64,000 nt of DNA from Cladocopium goreaui. Its lineage: Eukaryota > Sar > Dinophyceae > Suessiales > Symbiodiniaceae. The notes beneath the pieces were generated by a model. The model saw only the letters and a list, made by a program, of their open reading frames with translations, made no database searches and was not told where the DNA came from. The stretch covers positions 618,001-682,000 of the forward strand of contig CAMXCT020001735.1 in assembly GCA_947184155.2 (NCBI GenBank), in the 5' to 3' direction. Both the position numbers and the translations under genes were made by a program. Of the stretch, positions 28,174 to 38,530 are shown piece by piece. Position 1 is the stretch's first letter. Every line of letters begins with the position of its first letter.

Positions 28174-28493
28174 GGCAAAACTGCTGTGCTGTTTGCAAAG
28201 AATGCAGAGGTTTGCTCGGCCAAAACACAGCAGCTACATCTGAAAAAAAATCTGTGTTCTGTTCCCGTGATATCCTCATCCAATCCCCAGTAAATCCCCT
28301 ATGATATTCCCAGATTGGTGAAATCCCCATTTTTTGTAGCCCCGGTGATGTCCCCATCTGACGTCTGGTTATCGTTCGTTCCCCACAACCGGTCTCGGAG
28401 TGGTCCGGTCATCTCTTAGGAGTCTGATGTCCAGTGATGACAGGTCGGGAATTGGTTGATTTGTTGATTCCCCCAATGGCATACCCAAAATAT

Positions 28494-28566
28494 AGCCAAA
28501 ATAATCCCCAAATAATCCCCAAATAATCCCAAAATAATCCCCAAATATCCCCAAATAATCCCAGGT
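28494..28566. repeat. (AATAATCCCCA)n short tandem repeat
   Basis: Six or seven imperfect 10-11-bp copies of ATAATCCCCAA. Confidence 0.85.
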
Positions 28567-28587
28567 TGTATTGGAGTTCTATTGGAG

Positions 28588-28725
28588 TTCCTTCTGGGGA
28601 ACCATTGGAGGCCTGGCTCTCGGCATACGGTGAAGCCCTCGTTCCGCAGCCAGGAGTTTTCCGTCTGGTGGCGAGAAGGAAAGGTGCCCCTTGCGGGCGG
28701 AGCGCTGTAGGAAGATGGTGGGAAG
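28588..28725 (+). CDS. Candidate host exon
   Basis: Between TTGGAG and GTACC, 138 nt. The open frame reads PSGEPLEAWLSAYGEALVPQ then PGVFRLVARRKGAP and GRSAVGRWWE. Convincing protein composition; family unknown. Confidence 0.5.
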
Positions 28726-29427
28726 GTACCAATCTTGATAATTTGATAGATGCATAGCCCATAGGATCCATGTATGCTATATATGGTAACATTTACCATC
28801 AACATACCCCCAATGTTAGCATATATACCAGCACCATGGATCCTATGGGTAGATCGCTACTAATCCGATGATTCCACTTACTATTGATTGGACATGGTTT
28901 TTGGGACTATAGGATGTAAAATCTTCTTCATCCAGATTTACTGAATCTATCTGAATCTATAGGATATATAACATAATCCCATCCCCCTATTCTTGACATA
29001 TCCGACATATCCTGACACCCCGATTCTTTGGTCCAAAACTCATCTGGTTTCATTCCCTACATCCACCACGGTGACGGAATCCGTTAGATTTGGCGAGGCG
29101 ATATCCCATGGACTTGTCCATCATTTCGACGTCACAATTTTCCATGATTTATTAATGTTCTTTGTATTTCTTTGTCATGTTATAGTTCAGTTTATGATCA
29201 GATATGATGGGCAATCATGAATATCAGAATATGTGTATAAGTAATGATTATCTCTTAGTCATGTTATTGATCATGTCATCCATCCATATGGATACTTCCT
29301 GAGAAAATGTGTACCCCTAAATCCATGGGTTCATCATCATGTTCTCATTAATTACATTAAAACAGCCATGTTGAGGCATCTCCTATGTTCAGACACACCC
29401 ATATGATCAGAGCCGAGCCGAGCCCAG
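28726..29427. other. Intron-like sequence
   Basis: Contains a long imperfect inverted repeat (CATAGGATCCATG...GCTA at 28750-28775 against TAGC...CATGGATCCTATG at 28817-28850), probably another MITE. No exon is supported. Confidence 0.45.
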
Positions 29428-29476
29428 GTGCCTCTGCCAGAGTACACGGCCCGGCGCGTGCTGTGCCGCTCTCAGG
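29428..29476 (+). CDS. Candidate host exon
   Basis: Between GCCCAG and GTAAAC. The open frame reads VPLPEYTARRVLCRSQ. GC-rich and short. Confidence 0.5.
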
Positions 29477-29661
29477 GTAAACCGGGATTCACATGGATTT
29501 AGCATAATTCACCACTATATGTTGATGGTTTTAAGATGTTTGAACATGTTTTATGTTTTAACATGTTTTATGTTTTAACATGTTTTAGCCATTCAACAAG
29601 ATGGGGATTATAATGGATTATAATATATTATAATATGTGTGTTGGGAAGAATGCCCAATTC

Positions 29662-29774
29662 CTTACACCCTATATAGCTATATAACACAGATGTGGAAAA
29701 CCCATGGGGAACCCCCAGGAAAATAGTCTACAAATTGTTGATGTTCCACATCTATGTTAGTGTACCCTGGGGTA
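29662..29774. repeat. Diverged family-1-like inverted-repeat element
   Basis: CAGATGTGGAA at the left and TTCCACATCTATGTTAGTGT at the right are inverted, and the right end GTACCCTGGGGTA recalls the family-1 terminus. Much more diverged than copies A-F. Confidence 0.4.
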
Positions 29775-29981
29775 ACCAGCAAACAATGTCTAGCTTGTCT
29801 TAATCAGTGTCCTGAGAAATGATTGTGAATCTGTGGATCTATTGATATCTATTGATTATTGGTATTGATCGTGCAGAATAGTGCTATTGTTTGAACATTG
29901 AGTAGTCATATGTATTCATTCTTAATACGTTATGACAGTGAACAACAATTGAACATTGTATGTCTTTTGCATGACAGTGAA

Positions 29982-30089
29982 TACCCTCTGGTAATTTAAC
30001 ATAGCTATTGAAAATAGCCATAGAAATAGTTGATTTACCCATTAAAAATGGTGGATCTTTCAATAGTTATGTTAGTTTACCAGAGGGTA
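29982..30089. mobile_element. MITE family 1, copy D
   Basis: 108 bp, TACCCTCTGGTAATTTAACA to GTTTACCAGAGGGTA with CATAGCTATTGAAAA arms. Both splice-like motifs (CTG^GTAATT, TTACCAG^AGG) are intact. Confidence 0.9.
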
Positions 30090-30283
30090 ACAAATACGTT
30101 CACATCTTGGTAGTCATTGCTATAAGTTCTACTCGTTGATGCTGTTGATTCAACCGGTCGATGTTCATCATGATTTCAACCGAACGGATCCAACATCAAG
30201 ATGCCCAAGAGGCTACCGTTGAACCGTTCAAACATCTGGGTAAATTATAACGACCTCACTGTTCTCCCTCACTGGAAACCATA

Positions 30284-30350
30284 GTTAGTAAGGGAAATCA
30301 TCCCCAAATGGCCTTAATTCAGGTTAGTGAAATATTTTAATTTACCCAGA
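30284..30350. repeat. 67-bp repeat shared with 52027-52093
   Basis: The core AATCATCCCCAAATGGCCTT, AATTCAGGTTAGTGAAATAT and AATTTACCCAGA is almost identical to the second copy. The flanks differ. Confidence 0.8.
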
Positions 30351-30862
30351 AACATGTTCAAAACCAGTTTTCAGGTTGCATGTTGATTTTACCAGGTATT
30401 GAAAAAACCCTTTGTTAATCAAACATGGCAAGAGAAAACATGGCAAAAAGTGAACATCTTCTACAAACGGTAGTTGTTGCAGGGATTGGTCCATGAGCCC
30501 ATGGCAACTTCTTGTTGGATCTGCCATGGAGACCCAGAAAAGTCTCCGATTTTCCCACGGAAAATCCCTTCAACCACTGGTTGATCATCATGCTCCATTG
30601 TTAGGAATTCCGCCGGAACTGGGGGGGTGGGTGTACCCGCCGGGAATTTCACAGACAATCGTCCATGTATCATCATGTACTTCGACGATTTGCCGATTTA
30701 CCGAGTTGGAAATGGTGATTTTCCACAGTTACGGCCCTGAACAGTTGTAAATTGGATTATAACTCCATATAGCTCCTATAACTATTAGTTGATATTAGTT
30801 AAATATCATGATAATCCCGTTGAGAACTGTCAGTTGGGTCATAGCTGCTATGTCCAGCCCAG

Positions 30863-31018
30863 GTGGTGGGATCACAAGCCGCCTTTGCCCTTCGAACTGC
30901 AGATCCAGTCGAGATCCAAGGCCGATTTTTCCGCGGGGGCTGGAGTTTTCTGAAATGGAAACTGAGGTTTTCAACAGCAAACTCTGGAGATTTGACAGTT
31001 TGCGAACTGGAAAATGGA
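30863..31018 (+). CDS. Candidate host exon
   Basis: After AGCCCAG. The open frame reads VVGSQAAFALRTADPVEIQG then RFFRGGWSFLKWKLRF and a TGA near 31018. The donor is not clear. The reverse strand is open too but lacks flanking signals. Confidence 0.45.
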
Positions 31019-31152
31019 TGAACATTGTAGATTTATAGAGATTTGCCAATGAAAGTGGACAAAGTGGTGATTTTCATTGATGTATTGATGTTCGTTGTAT
31101 TGCAAACACTATTAAACACCAGCAGCCAGCATGATGTATGGTTCCCTTCAAG

Positions 31153-31236
31153 ATCCATCGCTCCTGGATCATCTGGATCCAGGACCGTGTGCGAATCTTC
31201 GACGAGCGCTTCCTCTATCTTCAGCGCATCATCAAG
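31153..31236 (+). CDS. Candidate host exon (amphipathic)
   Basis: Between TCAAG and GTGCCT, 84 nt, phase 0. The open frame reads IHRSWIIWIQDRVRIFDERF then LYLQRIIK. Strong protein character; family unknown. Confidence 0.55.
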
Positions 31237-31857
31237 GTGCCTCGGCTGAGAGCTCTGAGGCCGTTTGGGTATAGACTGTGACTGGAATCATGGGGGAATG
31301 GTTCCACTGTAGCCAAACAATTTTGCCAACATAAATGAAAAGTTCGTGAGTTACGATCATGTGCCCAGAGGTCATGTTGACAAAGTGGCTTGGATGGTTG
31401 GCCGAGTATGTTATGATCGATTTTTGGGTCCAGGAGGTGTACATAAACTGCGTAGGATGAGGAGTTTTTCCTCTTGATTCTATAAATCAAGACTTGGCAG
31501 GGCAAAAACACCTGCATTGATGTCATGTGATCGAAAAATCACATCTTCATTCTGTAGATTGGATTGATCCACTGGAACCAAATGAAGAATACAAATGGTT
31601 GCTTGAAAACATGGTACCCCATTCCATCCACTTCTTTTTTTAATCATAATTTTCCCAAAAAACAAATGGCCATTTGGGGCAACAGATTTTCAGACTCAGA
31701 GACACCCAAACATCATCAAAATGCGTTGCAGATGACATCAAATTGACCATTTGGGGCTATAACATATTTTGGTTATAAATCTGATTATATCACCGTAAAA
31801 TGGTTGGTTGTCCACTGTTGTTATTGCTGAATCGTTCCCCACTTCTCCGTTGCTCAG
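31237..31857. other. Intron-like sequence
   Basis: Reverse-strand open frames at 31221-31526 and elsewhere are not supported by composition. Nothing else is classified. Confidence 0.35.
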
Positions 31858-31934
31858 GCACGGAGAGAGCGTCGCAAGGCGAAGGCTGCCGAGTGGACCG
31901 AGGACGCTCCGCGAACTCCGTTAATAAATTGGAG
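31858..31934 (+). CDS. Candidate host exon (basic/Ala-rich)
   Basis: Between GCTCAG and GTACCC. The open frame reads ARRERRKAKAAEWTEDAPRT then PLINW. Clear composition change at both borders. Confidence 0.6.
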
Positions 31935-32045
31935 GTACCCAGCAGTTGAATGCATGTTCAACAAAGCCAAAAGTCAATTTAACAGCTAATAGATGGTTAA
32001 TATCCATAGATAGTAATGGTGATTAATGATTGTTAATGATGATGG

Positions 32046-32153
32046 CTGGTTGGTGGTTTGGAACATGATTTTTATGACTTTCCATATGTTGGGAATTTCA
32101 TAATCCCAACTGACGAACTCATATTTTTCAGAGGGGTTCAAACCACCAACCAG
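32046..32153. mobile_element. MITE family 2, copy 2
   Basis: CTGGTTGGTGGTTTGGAACA at the left and AAACCACCAACCAG at the right, with ATGG duplicated on both sides (32042-32045 and 32154-32157). It shares the inner TTCATAATCCCAACTGACGA with copy 3. Confidence 0.9.
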
Positions 32154-32410
32154 ATGGTATTGTGACCTGGTATGACCTGGTGGATGTTTAAAGCTTTGAT
32201 GTGACGATTTGGAAAGATTATCCTTTAGCTGACTAGTGACTTTCATCATCCTTGGATGGATGGAAACTACTAACAATCAACTACATAGTTGGTTTTGTTT
32301 TGGTATGGCTCAGCAAGAGCTTTCTGAGTCCAAACCCACAAATTCGGTCATGTTTCGTGGTAGGCACTCACTGTTGAGTGTAAACAATGTTGAAACATGT
32401 TGAAACAATA

Positions 32411-32511
32411 TGGGGGTTTCTCGAAATGGGGGATCCCCCAAAACCATGGTTTTCAATATTCAAATGGTCCAATGACTTGGATGATTTGGGGGTACCCCCA
32501 ATTTAGGAAAC
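32411..32511. repeat. Family-5 inverted-repeat element
   Basis: GTTTCTCGAAATGGGGGATC at the left matches the complement of TACCCCCAATTTAGGAAAC at the right. Each arm holds its own small palindrome (GGGGGATCCCCC, GGGGGTACCCCC). Confidence 0.65.
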
Positions 32512-32584
32512 TTCCATATTATAGGAGTTTATATCCTCAAAAGGGCCCTCAAGCATTCAACTCACTCTCATGTCATCCGCGCAG

Positions 32585-32883
32585 GGGCACACTATACCCA
32601 CAGATTGGATTTTGATTGGGTCAAAAGTACCACACCAGGCTTGGATACTACCACCATCAGCATCACTAAAAGGATTTCCATCCGCTTCGACTTCCGCAAG
32701 GAACGGAAAAAGATCTTGCAAGAAAGGCTCGGTAACCCCCAGCTCTCCCAAATCGTGGTGAAGGAGCCTCCATTTCTATCCCCGCTGAGTTCCAGAAAAC
32801 AACCTCCAAGTGTCGTGATTCATCATTGGTCACTTCAGGAGGTGCCCGGAACATCCCGGAACCACACTATTCAATCACTCAAG
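32585..32883 (+). CDS. Candidate long host exon
   Basis: 299 nt between GCGCAG and GTAATG, open in one frame: AHYTHRLDFDWVKSTTPGLD, TTTISITKRISIRFDFRKER, then KKILQERLGNPQLSQIVVKE. The last 100 nt are less protein-like, so an internal intron is possible. Family unknown. Confidence 0.5.
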
Positions 32884-33418
32884 GTAATGTTAGGAACTCA
32901 CACAGGAAGCCAGGGACCGTTTTGAGTTTATCTGGTTTATCATGGTTTATCTATATGCAAAGGGATGGATAGAACCAGTTGCCCTGACAACCTGTTGGGG
33001 CTCGACTCCTCCCTGGTCCGTTGCTGGAATTGTTTGCCTTAGCTTAAGCTATTGAAGGAGACCCAGGGATCGATAGTTTCTTTCAGGAGGTGACCTGAAG
33101 AGCGCAGCTTTCTTGACCTCTAAACTCTAAACTATCATTGATGTTGACGGGTTGCCCATCTTGGTTCCGTGGCCAACCCTCTTCTTGGTGTTTCTCTACA
33201 TCCAAAGATTTTTATTCATTCAGAATATCGTCGCACACCCATCTGGCCCATCTTCAATGGATTGGTTTAAGGGAAAATCTACAGGAAAACCCCATATTTA
33301 ATAGGAAAATCTATGGTTTCCTGTAAATTTTCCCTTAAACCAATCCAATCACATCTGATACTTTTTGTTTAACGCACGGACCACGGGACCTCAACGGGAC
33401 CCCAATTTTTTTTCGGAG
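32884..33418. other. Intron-like sequence with a family-4 MITE
   Basis: Apart from the inverted-repeat element at 33259-33346 nothing is supported. Confidence 0.4.
33259..33346. mobile_element. MITE family 4, complete copy
   Basis: 88 bp. GGATTGGTTTAAGGGAAAAT at the left and ATTTTCCCTTAAACCAATCC at the right are perfect inverted repeats, and matching continues inward (CTACAGGAAAACC / GGTTTCCTGTA). Confidence 0.85.
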
Positions 33419-33524
33419 TCGCGACAGGGAGCAGAAGAAGAAGGAGCGACAGCAAAAAGCCTTGGAGGCGCTGTGGGAACCATGGAGCGATCATGGACAG
33501 CAGCGTTCGCTGTGGGAAAGCTAT
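33419..33524 (+). CDS. Candidate host exon (charged) ending at a MITE
   Basis: After TTCGGAG. The open frame reads RDREQKKKERQQKALEALWE then PWSDHGQQRSLWESY. The donor GTGAGG is the start of the inverted-repeat element at 33524. Confidence 0.55.
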
Positions 33525-33640
33525 GTGAGGCCCCCCAGTTATGTTTCTTGGTTTATAAACCCCAGTAACTATAGTTATAAGACCATTAACCATAGTTATT
33601 GGAGTTATAAACCAACTGAACGCTATCTTGGGGCCTCACA
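33524..33640. mobile_element. MITE family 3, complete copy at an exon border
   Basis: TGTGAGGCCCC / GGGGCCTCACA are perfect 11-bp ends. Imperfect pairing extends about 50 bp inward (TTGGTTTATAAACCCCAGTA against its counterpart). The GTGAGG of the left end is the predicted 5' splice site. Confidence 0.75.
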
Positions 33641-33979
33641 TTGTATGGAAAGCGGAAAAAAACGTAACCTCGTTACGTGTCAAGTGGCAAAGCTACACGT
33701 ACCGTGTGGGCGTCCAGAAAACGCGAGTTTCTTGCCGCTTCAGACCCTCTGACTCTGAGATGGTATTCACTGGGCCTATACTAATACACTCACACTGACC
33801 CTTCAGAATTCCCATATTCTAAAAGAAAAGTGGGAGAACACAAAGGAACGACATATTATGAGGAACCAAATAACCTCTTCACAGAATGTGTTTTTTTTCC
33901 AAACTGTGCTTTCCATGTTTTTTTTTTTACAAACATAACATAACATTGACATACATTGACAATCAGACAATCCTTGCAG

Positions 33980-34059
33980 CCAGGCTGTCTCAGGAGCGAA
34001 GTGTGGCGGACTCCTGGGAAGTTGGGACACTTGGGATTGGAAGATTGGAGCGGCAAATG
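33980..34059 (+). CDS. Candidate host exon ending at a foldback
   Basis: Between TTGCAG and GTAATC, 80 nt. The open frame reads ARLSQERSVADSWEVGTLGI then GRLERQM. The donor lies inside the hairpin that begins at 34056. Confidence 0.5.
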
Positions 34060-34136
34060 GTAATCCTTTTCAGAGAGATTCTCAATGATTCTCATTATGA
34101 GAATCATTGAGAATCTCTCTGAAAAGGATTACCATT
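34056..34136. repeat. Perfect 81-bp foldback (40-bp arms, 1-bp loop)
   Basis: The left arm starts AATGGTAATCCTTTTCAGAG and the right arm is its exact complement, ending GGATTACCATT. No mismatch was seen in 40 pairs. Confidence 0.9.
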
Positions 34137-34139
34137 CTC

Positions 34140-34620
34140 ATATCTAATATTTCAATATTATATATACAATTATATATATAATTATGAATCATTATTAATT
34201 ATTTTTTTATTCCTTATTATATATATAATTATTGTTATTATGAATTATTATTATCATTGATTATTATTATTAGTAGTATTATTATTATTTATTATTTATT
34301 ATTATTTATTATTTATTATTAGTTTTATTTTTACTATTTATTTATTATTTATTTATTTTTGATTATTAATTACAGTAATTATTTATTATTATTGTTATTA
34401 TGTTTATTATTATGATTATTATTTATCATTATTACTATTTATTAGCTATTATAATGTATTAATGATAATTTTTTATGTTTGTTTTTTAATTTTCATTTAT
34501 TATTATTATTTATCATTTATCATTTATTATTATTGTTATTATGTTTATTATTATTAGTATTTTATTATTATTATTTATTATTGTTTTTGGATTATTATAT
34601 ATATATTATATACATATGTG
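34140..34620. repeat. TTA/ATT-rich low-complexity tract
   Basis: About 480 bp of ATT/TTA repeats with interruptions; the open frames here are spurious. Confidence 0.9.
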
Positions 34621-35185
34621 ATATCCTTTGTGTATTAAAAAAAGGACATGACCTTAGGATCTTTCAGGATGTCTTAGGATGTTTCTGGTGAATCCACGAT
34701 TTTCACTTTACCAGGCTGACACGTCCAAAAAGCTATGCAAAAAACCTTGAAACAATGTAGACATACAAAAGCCACCAAACCCCTGCAGCTCTCCACACCC
34801 AACTTTGAACAAGTAAATCCCAAGACCTCCTGTTTCCCATGCAGATTTTGCTCGTCACTCCTTAAGAATTACAGTGGTTTTCGTGGGCAAACGTTCTGTT
34901 TAGGCACCACGGTGTTCTTTTTCCGCGATAGACATGGCAGTTTCATTCCCCAAATGGTGTAAAGATCCAAAGATTGGTTCTCTCCCTATGTCTCTCCATC
35001 AAAATCATCCCAAATCCCCAAGAATTTGCTAAGAATCGTTGGAAAAGAGAATTGAAATCATCATAAAACATCTACTGTAAAATTAACATAAATCACCAGC
35101 TTTTGAGGGACTGTTATATATCATAAAATTGCCATCAAAAAAAAATAAAAACCACAATTTTCAGGTTGAACCATGTCATTTCCAG
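34621..35185. other. Intron-like sequence with weak coding signal
   Basis: A + strand frame at 34735-34962 is open (CRFCSSLLKNYSGFRGQ), but flanks and composition are not decisive. A small exon after GCAG near 34843 is possible. Confidence 0.3.
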
Positions 35186-35263
35186 GAACCTAAGAGGGGT
35201 TGTGCTTTCTGCCTAGACCTTGGCTACCTGCTGCCTGACTCCAAGCGGCGGAGCCTCACCTGA
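35186..35263 (+). CDS. Candidate terminal host exon
   Basis: After TTTCCAG. The frame EPKRGCAFCLDLGYLLPDSK then RRSLT ends in TGA at 35261-35263. If real, one host gene ends here. Confidence 0.45.
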   Translation, partial: EPKRGCAFCLDLGYLLPDSKRRSLT

Positions 35264-35564
35264 TGTTTTTTTTCAGCGGAGTTGCTCGTTTCAACATGGC
35301 TAGGGGTTTCCAAGTGGTACCCCAACAATGGATGGTTTATGTATGTTTCCTAGGTTGTTTTGAGGAACAATTCTTGGACTTCTTTGCAGGTATTACGTAT
35401 GTTTCTTCATAAGGTGGATGTTATCTTAGACTATTTGAGGGGGTATCCCCCCCCCATGTATGGAAACCTCCTAATATGCGATTGTATATGACCCATTTTC
35501 CCCGTTATGAAAAAGATATCAGTTGTCATCAATGACCCAAAAGGACCAAACTGTAAACTCGCAG

Positions 35565-35621
35565 ATCATTCACACAGCATCAGCAGGGTTTACTTCCGCA
35601 ACCATCGGCGGTGTTGAAAAG
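35565..35621 (+). CDS. Candidate host exon
   Basis: Between CGCAG and GTGTGC, 57 nt, phase 0: IIHTASAGFTSATIGGVEK. The frame continues open past the donor (CCAAYIRRPDLLGSW), so the end is uncertain. Confidence 0.35.
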
Positions 35622-36105
35622 GTGTGCTGTGCTGCGTACATTCGCAGACCTGACCTGCTTGGCAGCTGGTCTGTCAGTTCATGTGTGTATATATATAATT
35701 ACACAAGTTGAACGCATCAACTGAATGAGTTGAAGGGAACAGTGTAAAGAAACCGGATTCAAGGCTAGAAACCGAGTTTTCCTGTAATTTATCACTCAGC
35801 CCAGATTTGTTTCTGATCAAATCACCATATTTTGTCCAATATCCCCAAAATCCATCAAACTGGGTGTGTCTGAAAAAATGAGGTCCACCCCCAATTTGGG
35901 CATACGCACAATGATGATACGATGATTAACCATCATTTTTTGGGTGGGTTTCCTATTTTCAGACATCAACAACTTGATTAATCATCATCATCAACATCAT
36001 CATCATCATCACCATCACAATCGGTAGCAGAATCCATCAAAATTCATGTCTAGGATTTTTCCAACTTGAAAGTCCCACAAATTGGTCAGGTATTCACCCT
36101 CGCAG
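35622..36105. other. Intron-like sequence
   Basis: Contains an inverted pair GTGTGTCTGAAAA...GAGGTCCACCCCC / GGGTGGG...ATTTTCAGACA (35868-35966), related to family 5, and a CAT repeat (35980-36015). Confidence 0.5.
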
Positions 36106-36214
36106 GTGCCACCCCGACCCCAGCGTCGCCGGCGTCGCCGTCGGCTGCGCCCCGTGCTGCGAGTCGAAGCACTTCGCAAACGCCACGTGGGGAGCGCCTG
36201 GCAGCGCTTATATG
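36106..36214 (+). CDS. Candidate host exon (Pro/Ala/Ser-rich)
   Basis: After CTCGCAG; very GC-rich. The open frame reads ATPTPASPASPSAAPRAASR then STSQTPRGERLAALIW. The donor is uncertain (possible GA site in GGGATTG). Likely a disordered linker. Confidence 0.5.
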
Positions 36215-36699
36215 GGATTGAAGATGATAGAACATGATAGAATTAACAACTAATGATGTTAATTCATCAACAAAAAATGGCATTTAAGCAGCAACAAATG
36301 TGGATTTGAGCATCAGAAATTGGGAAGCTAGCTATCAAGAAATGAGGATTTGCCCATCGACAAAAATGTGTTTAAACCTATGAATCATGGACAATTGATA
36401 CAGAATGGTGAATACTCCCGGTCTGATGTATTTTTTGTCACAAACAAAAAGATTGCGATTTAACAAGTATATACGTGACAATTATTGATGGTTTATCAGA
36501 AAATTGATGATTTATCCAGCAAAATGCGGTTATACAATCAACATTTTATTAAGTGATATCATGGAACAGAACAACAAAATGATATTTGGGTTTGTTTGAC
36601 AATGATGGATTTACCCAGGGATTTACCTCCAATTTATGTTTTTTGTTTGGGGGAAAAAGATGGGAAATGATGTTGTCCAGCTAAATCCTGCTTTCCCAG
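36215..36699. other. Intron-like AT-rich sequence
   Basis: Nothing classified. Confidence 0.4.
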
Positions 36700-36761
36700 G
36701 TGCCAGTTCTCCGGCGGAAGCCGACACGGCCACTTCAGCTGACAAGGCGCTTTGGAACACG
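36700..36761 (+). CDS. Candidate host exon
   Basis: Between TTTCCCAG and GTGAGC, 62 nt. The open frame reads ASSPAEADTATSADKALWNT. Good splice motifs. Confidence 0.6.
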
Positions 36762-36942
36762 GTGAGCGTTTGGGCAGATGGGATCAGACTTGGGTATAGA
36801 TACTTGGATTAGTCTGTGTTTCCTTTTAACACTTGGAAATATACAAAACAAATACAGTAGGTGTTTCTTTCCGTAGTGGTTTTATACAGCTGTGGGAGAA
36901 ATCCAACAGCTTGCAAAGCAAATATAGAAATACCTCTCTCAG

Positions 36943-37055
36943 GGATGGTGGTCAGATCATCTTATGGATACGAAGAGTTTTGGTTGCTAAATAGGTGGGA
37001 AGCCAGTCCGCCAGTCCGCCAGTCCGTCCTGCAAAAGTGGGAAGCCATCATGCAG
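36943..37055 (+). CDS. Candidate host exon
   Basis: Between CTCTCAG and GTGATG. The open frame reads MVVRSSYGYEEFWLLNRWEA, then SPPVRQSVLQKWEAIMQ. Includes three tandem CAGTCCGC units (37008-37030). Confidence 0.4.
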
Positions 37056-37546
37056 GTGATGTATTGGTGGTGAGTGAATATGGCGCAGTCTGTGAATAAT
37101 TTGACAGTATCTTGATGCGTACCCTCCCGTAATCAAACATGGCAAGTGGAAATCCATGGAAATCCCCTATAAATGGCTAATTATTTAGCTTAGATGGTAG
37201 AATCATCGAACTAAATGAGGAATTCTCTAGCAAGCCATTTTTGAGGACACAGGATGGACCAGGTATGGAAAGAGGCTTCAAATCTATGGTCCATATCTTC
37301 TGATCCATAGATTCGATTTGGAACTAAAGAGAGAGGTTGAGGTATAAAGATCCTCAACAATTTCCCTAAACAGATACTTGATACTTGGTGCATTCGGAAG
37401 ACAATAATGAATGACTATCGTTGGTTTACTACATTTGTATGTTATTACAGTATCATATAGCTATATATATGATATGGTACACCAGCATACACCAGCTATA
37501 GTTATTACATGTGATTAGTGGATACAAGAGTTGGTTAACATATATA
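37056..37546. other. Intron-like sequence
   Basis: A half family-1 end (TACCCTCCCGTAATCAAACA, 37120) is present; no exon. Confidence 0.4.
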
Positions 37547-37653
37547 CTGGTTGTTTTTTCTGGAACATTTTATTTTTTGTGCATTCAGTTGGGAATTTCA
37601 TCATCCCAACTGACGAACTCATATTTTTCAGAGGGGTAGGGCTCAACCACCAG
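37547..37653. mobile_element. MITE family 2, copy 3
   Basis: CTGGTTG at the left and CAACCACCAG at the right, with an internal GTTGGGAATTTCATCATCCC shared with copy 2. No clear target duplication. Confidence 0.7.
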
Positions 37654-37702
37654 CTTACCATGTTCAGTTGGTCGTTGTTGGACGTTCCAAAAAAAAAAAG
37701 AG

Positions 37703-37747
37703 CCAAGAGTCACTGAGGCGGTGAGAGCCAGGCCTAGGCGTCGGGAA
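37703..37747 (+). CDS. Candidate short host exon
   Basis: Between AAAGAG and GTGATT, 45 nt, phase 0: PRVTEAVRARPRRRE. Confidence 0.35.
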
Positions 37748-37867
37748 GTGATTTTCCATGGGATTCCTGAGAGGTCACTATGTATATATATATATATTAT
37801 ATAATATTATATATATATATTATTTATATATATATATTTGCTATATAGTTTTGCAGTATATTTGCAG

Positions 37868-37965
37868 TTGGATGGATTTACAAGATTTATACACCAACTT
37901 TGGAACTAGTTTTGACAGCTTAGAGCTGAATAGTAACTTCTCAAGCACCAAGTTACAACATGGAG
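37868..37965 (+). CDS. Candidate host exon
   Basis: Between TTGCAG and GTAAAAG, 98 nt. The open frame reads WMDLQDLYTNFGTSFDSLEL then NSNFSSTKLQHG. It stays open beyond the donor to a TGA at 38045. Confidence 0.45.
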
Positions 37966-38357
37966 GTAAAAGAAAACGCAGTCAGCTGCACCCAAGTGTC
38001 CCAGATGGGGAAACTGTCGCTTTCTATTGCAAACGAGTTCATTGATTTCATACGTGGATGTTTAGTCTAGCAATGGGGACCTGACTTATAAGGTGACCTT
38101 TCCCTACTTGGGGGGGGGTGCACTTCCACTAATAAGTGACGTGGTTATAGAACCATAGTCAGAGGGGTTGTATCATGATGTATCCTAACTTGTGATAGTG
38201 AAAATCCCAAAGATTGTCAGATTCTTTTTTTCCCATATGCAAGTTTAGCAGGGGCACTTGTTTCCAACCCAATCGCATTGAACATTCGCATAATAAATCC
38301 CATAGCTGTTCATAATTATCCCATAATTATCCCATAATAACCATAATTATCCCATAG

Positions 38358-38500
38358 TGTAAAAACTCCTGCAGTAAAACCATGTATTGTACATATCATC
38401 GTACTACTCTGTAGCGTTGGTTCAAAAGAGCTGAGTGCTTAGCGGTTTTGTGGTTCACCCCCATTGTAAGTAACATTGGTGGCTGACCTTGTAAAATACA
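38358..38500 (+). repeat. copia-2 5' LTR
   Basis: 143 bp starting TGTAAAAACTCCTGCAGTAA and ending CTTGTAAAATACA. Identical by eye to 50500-50642. Unusually short. Confidence 0.95.
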
Positions 38501-38520
38501 GGTTATCAGCCGTAGTCTCA
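38501..38520 (+). promoter_or_regulatory. copia-2 candidate primer-binding site
   Basis: GGTTATCAGCCGTAGTCTCA abuts the LTR. Its complement begins with GGCTGATAACC, shaped like an anticodon loop with GAU. It differs from the copia-1 site (GGTTATGAGCC) at one base in the first 11. It could also be a degenerate match to an initiator-Met 3' end. Confidence 0.45.
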
Positions 38521-38530
38521 CTACTTTGCT

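Noticed and set aside
28750..28850. Rho-independent terminator from the CATAGGATCCATG inverted repeat
   Set aside because: The genome is eukaryotic in style and the arms are far apart; a MITE-like element is more likely.
34479..34691. Leu/Tyr-rich membrane-like ORF
   Set aside because: Translation of an ATT-rich low-complexity tract.
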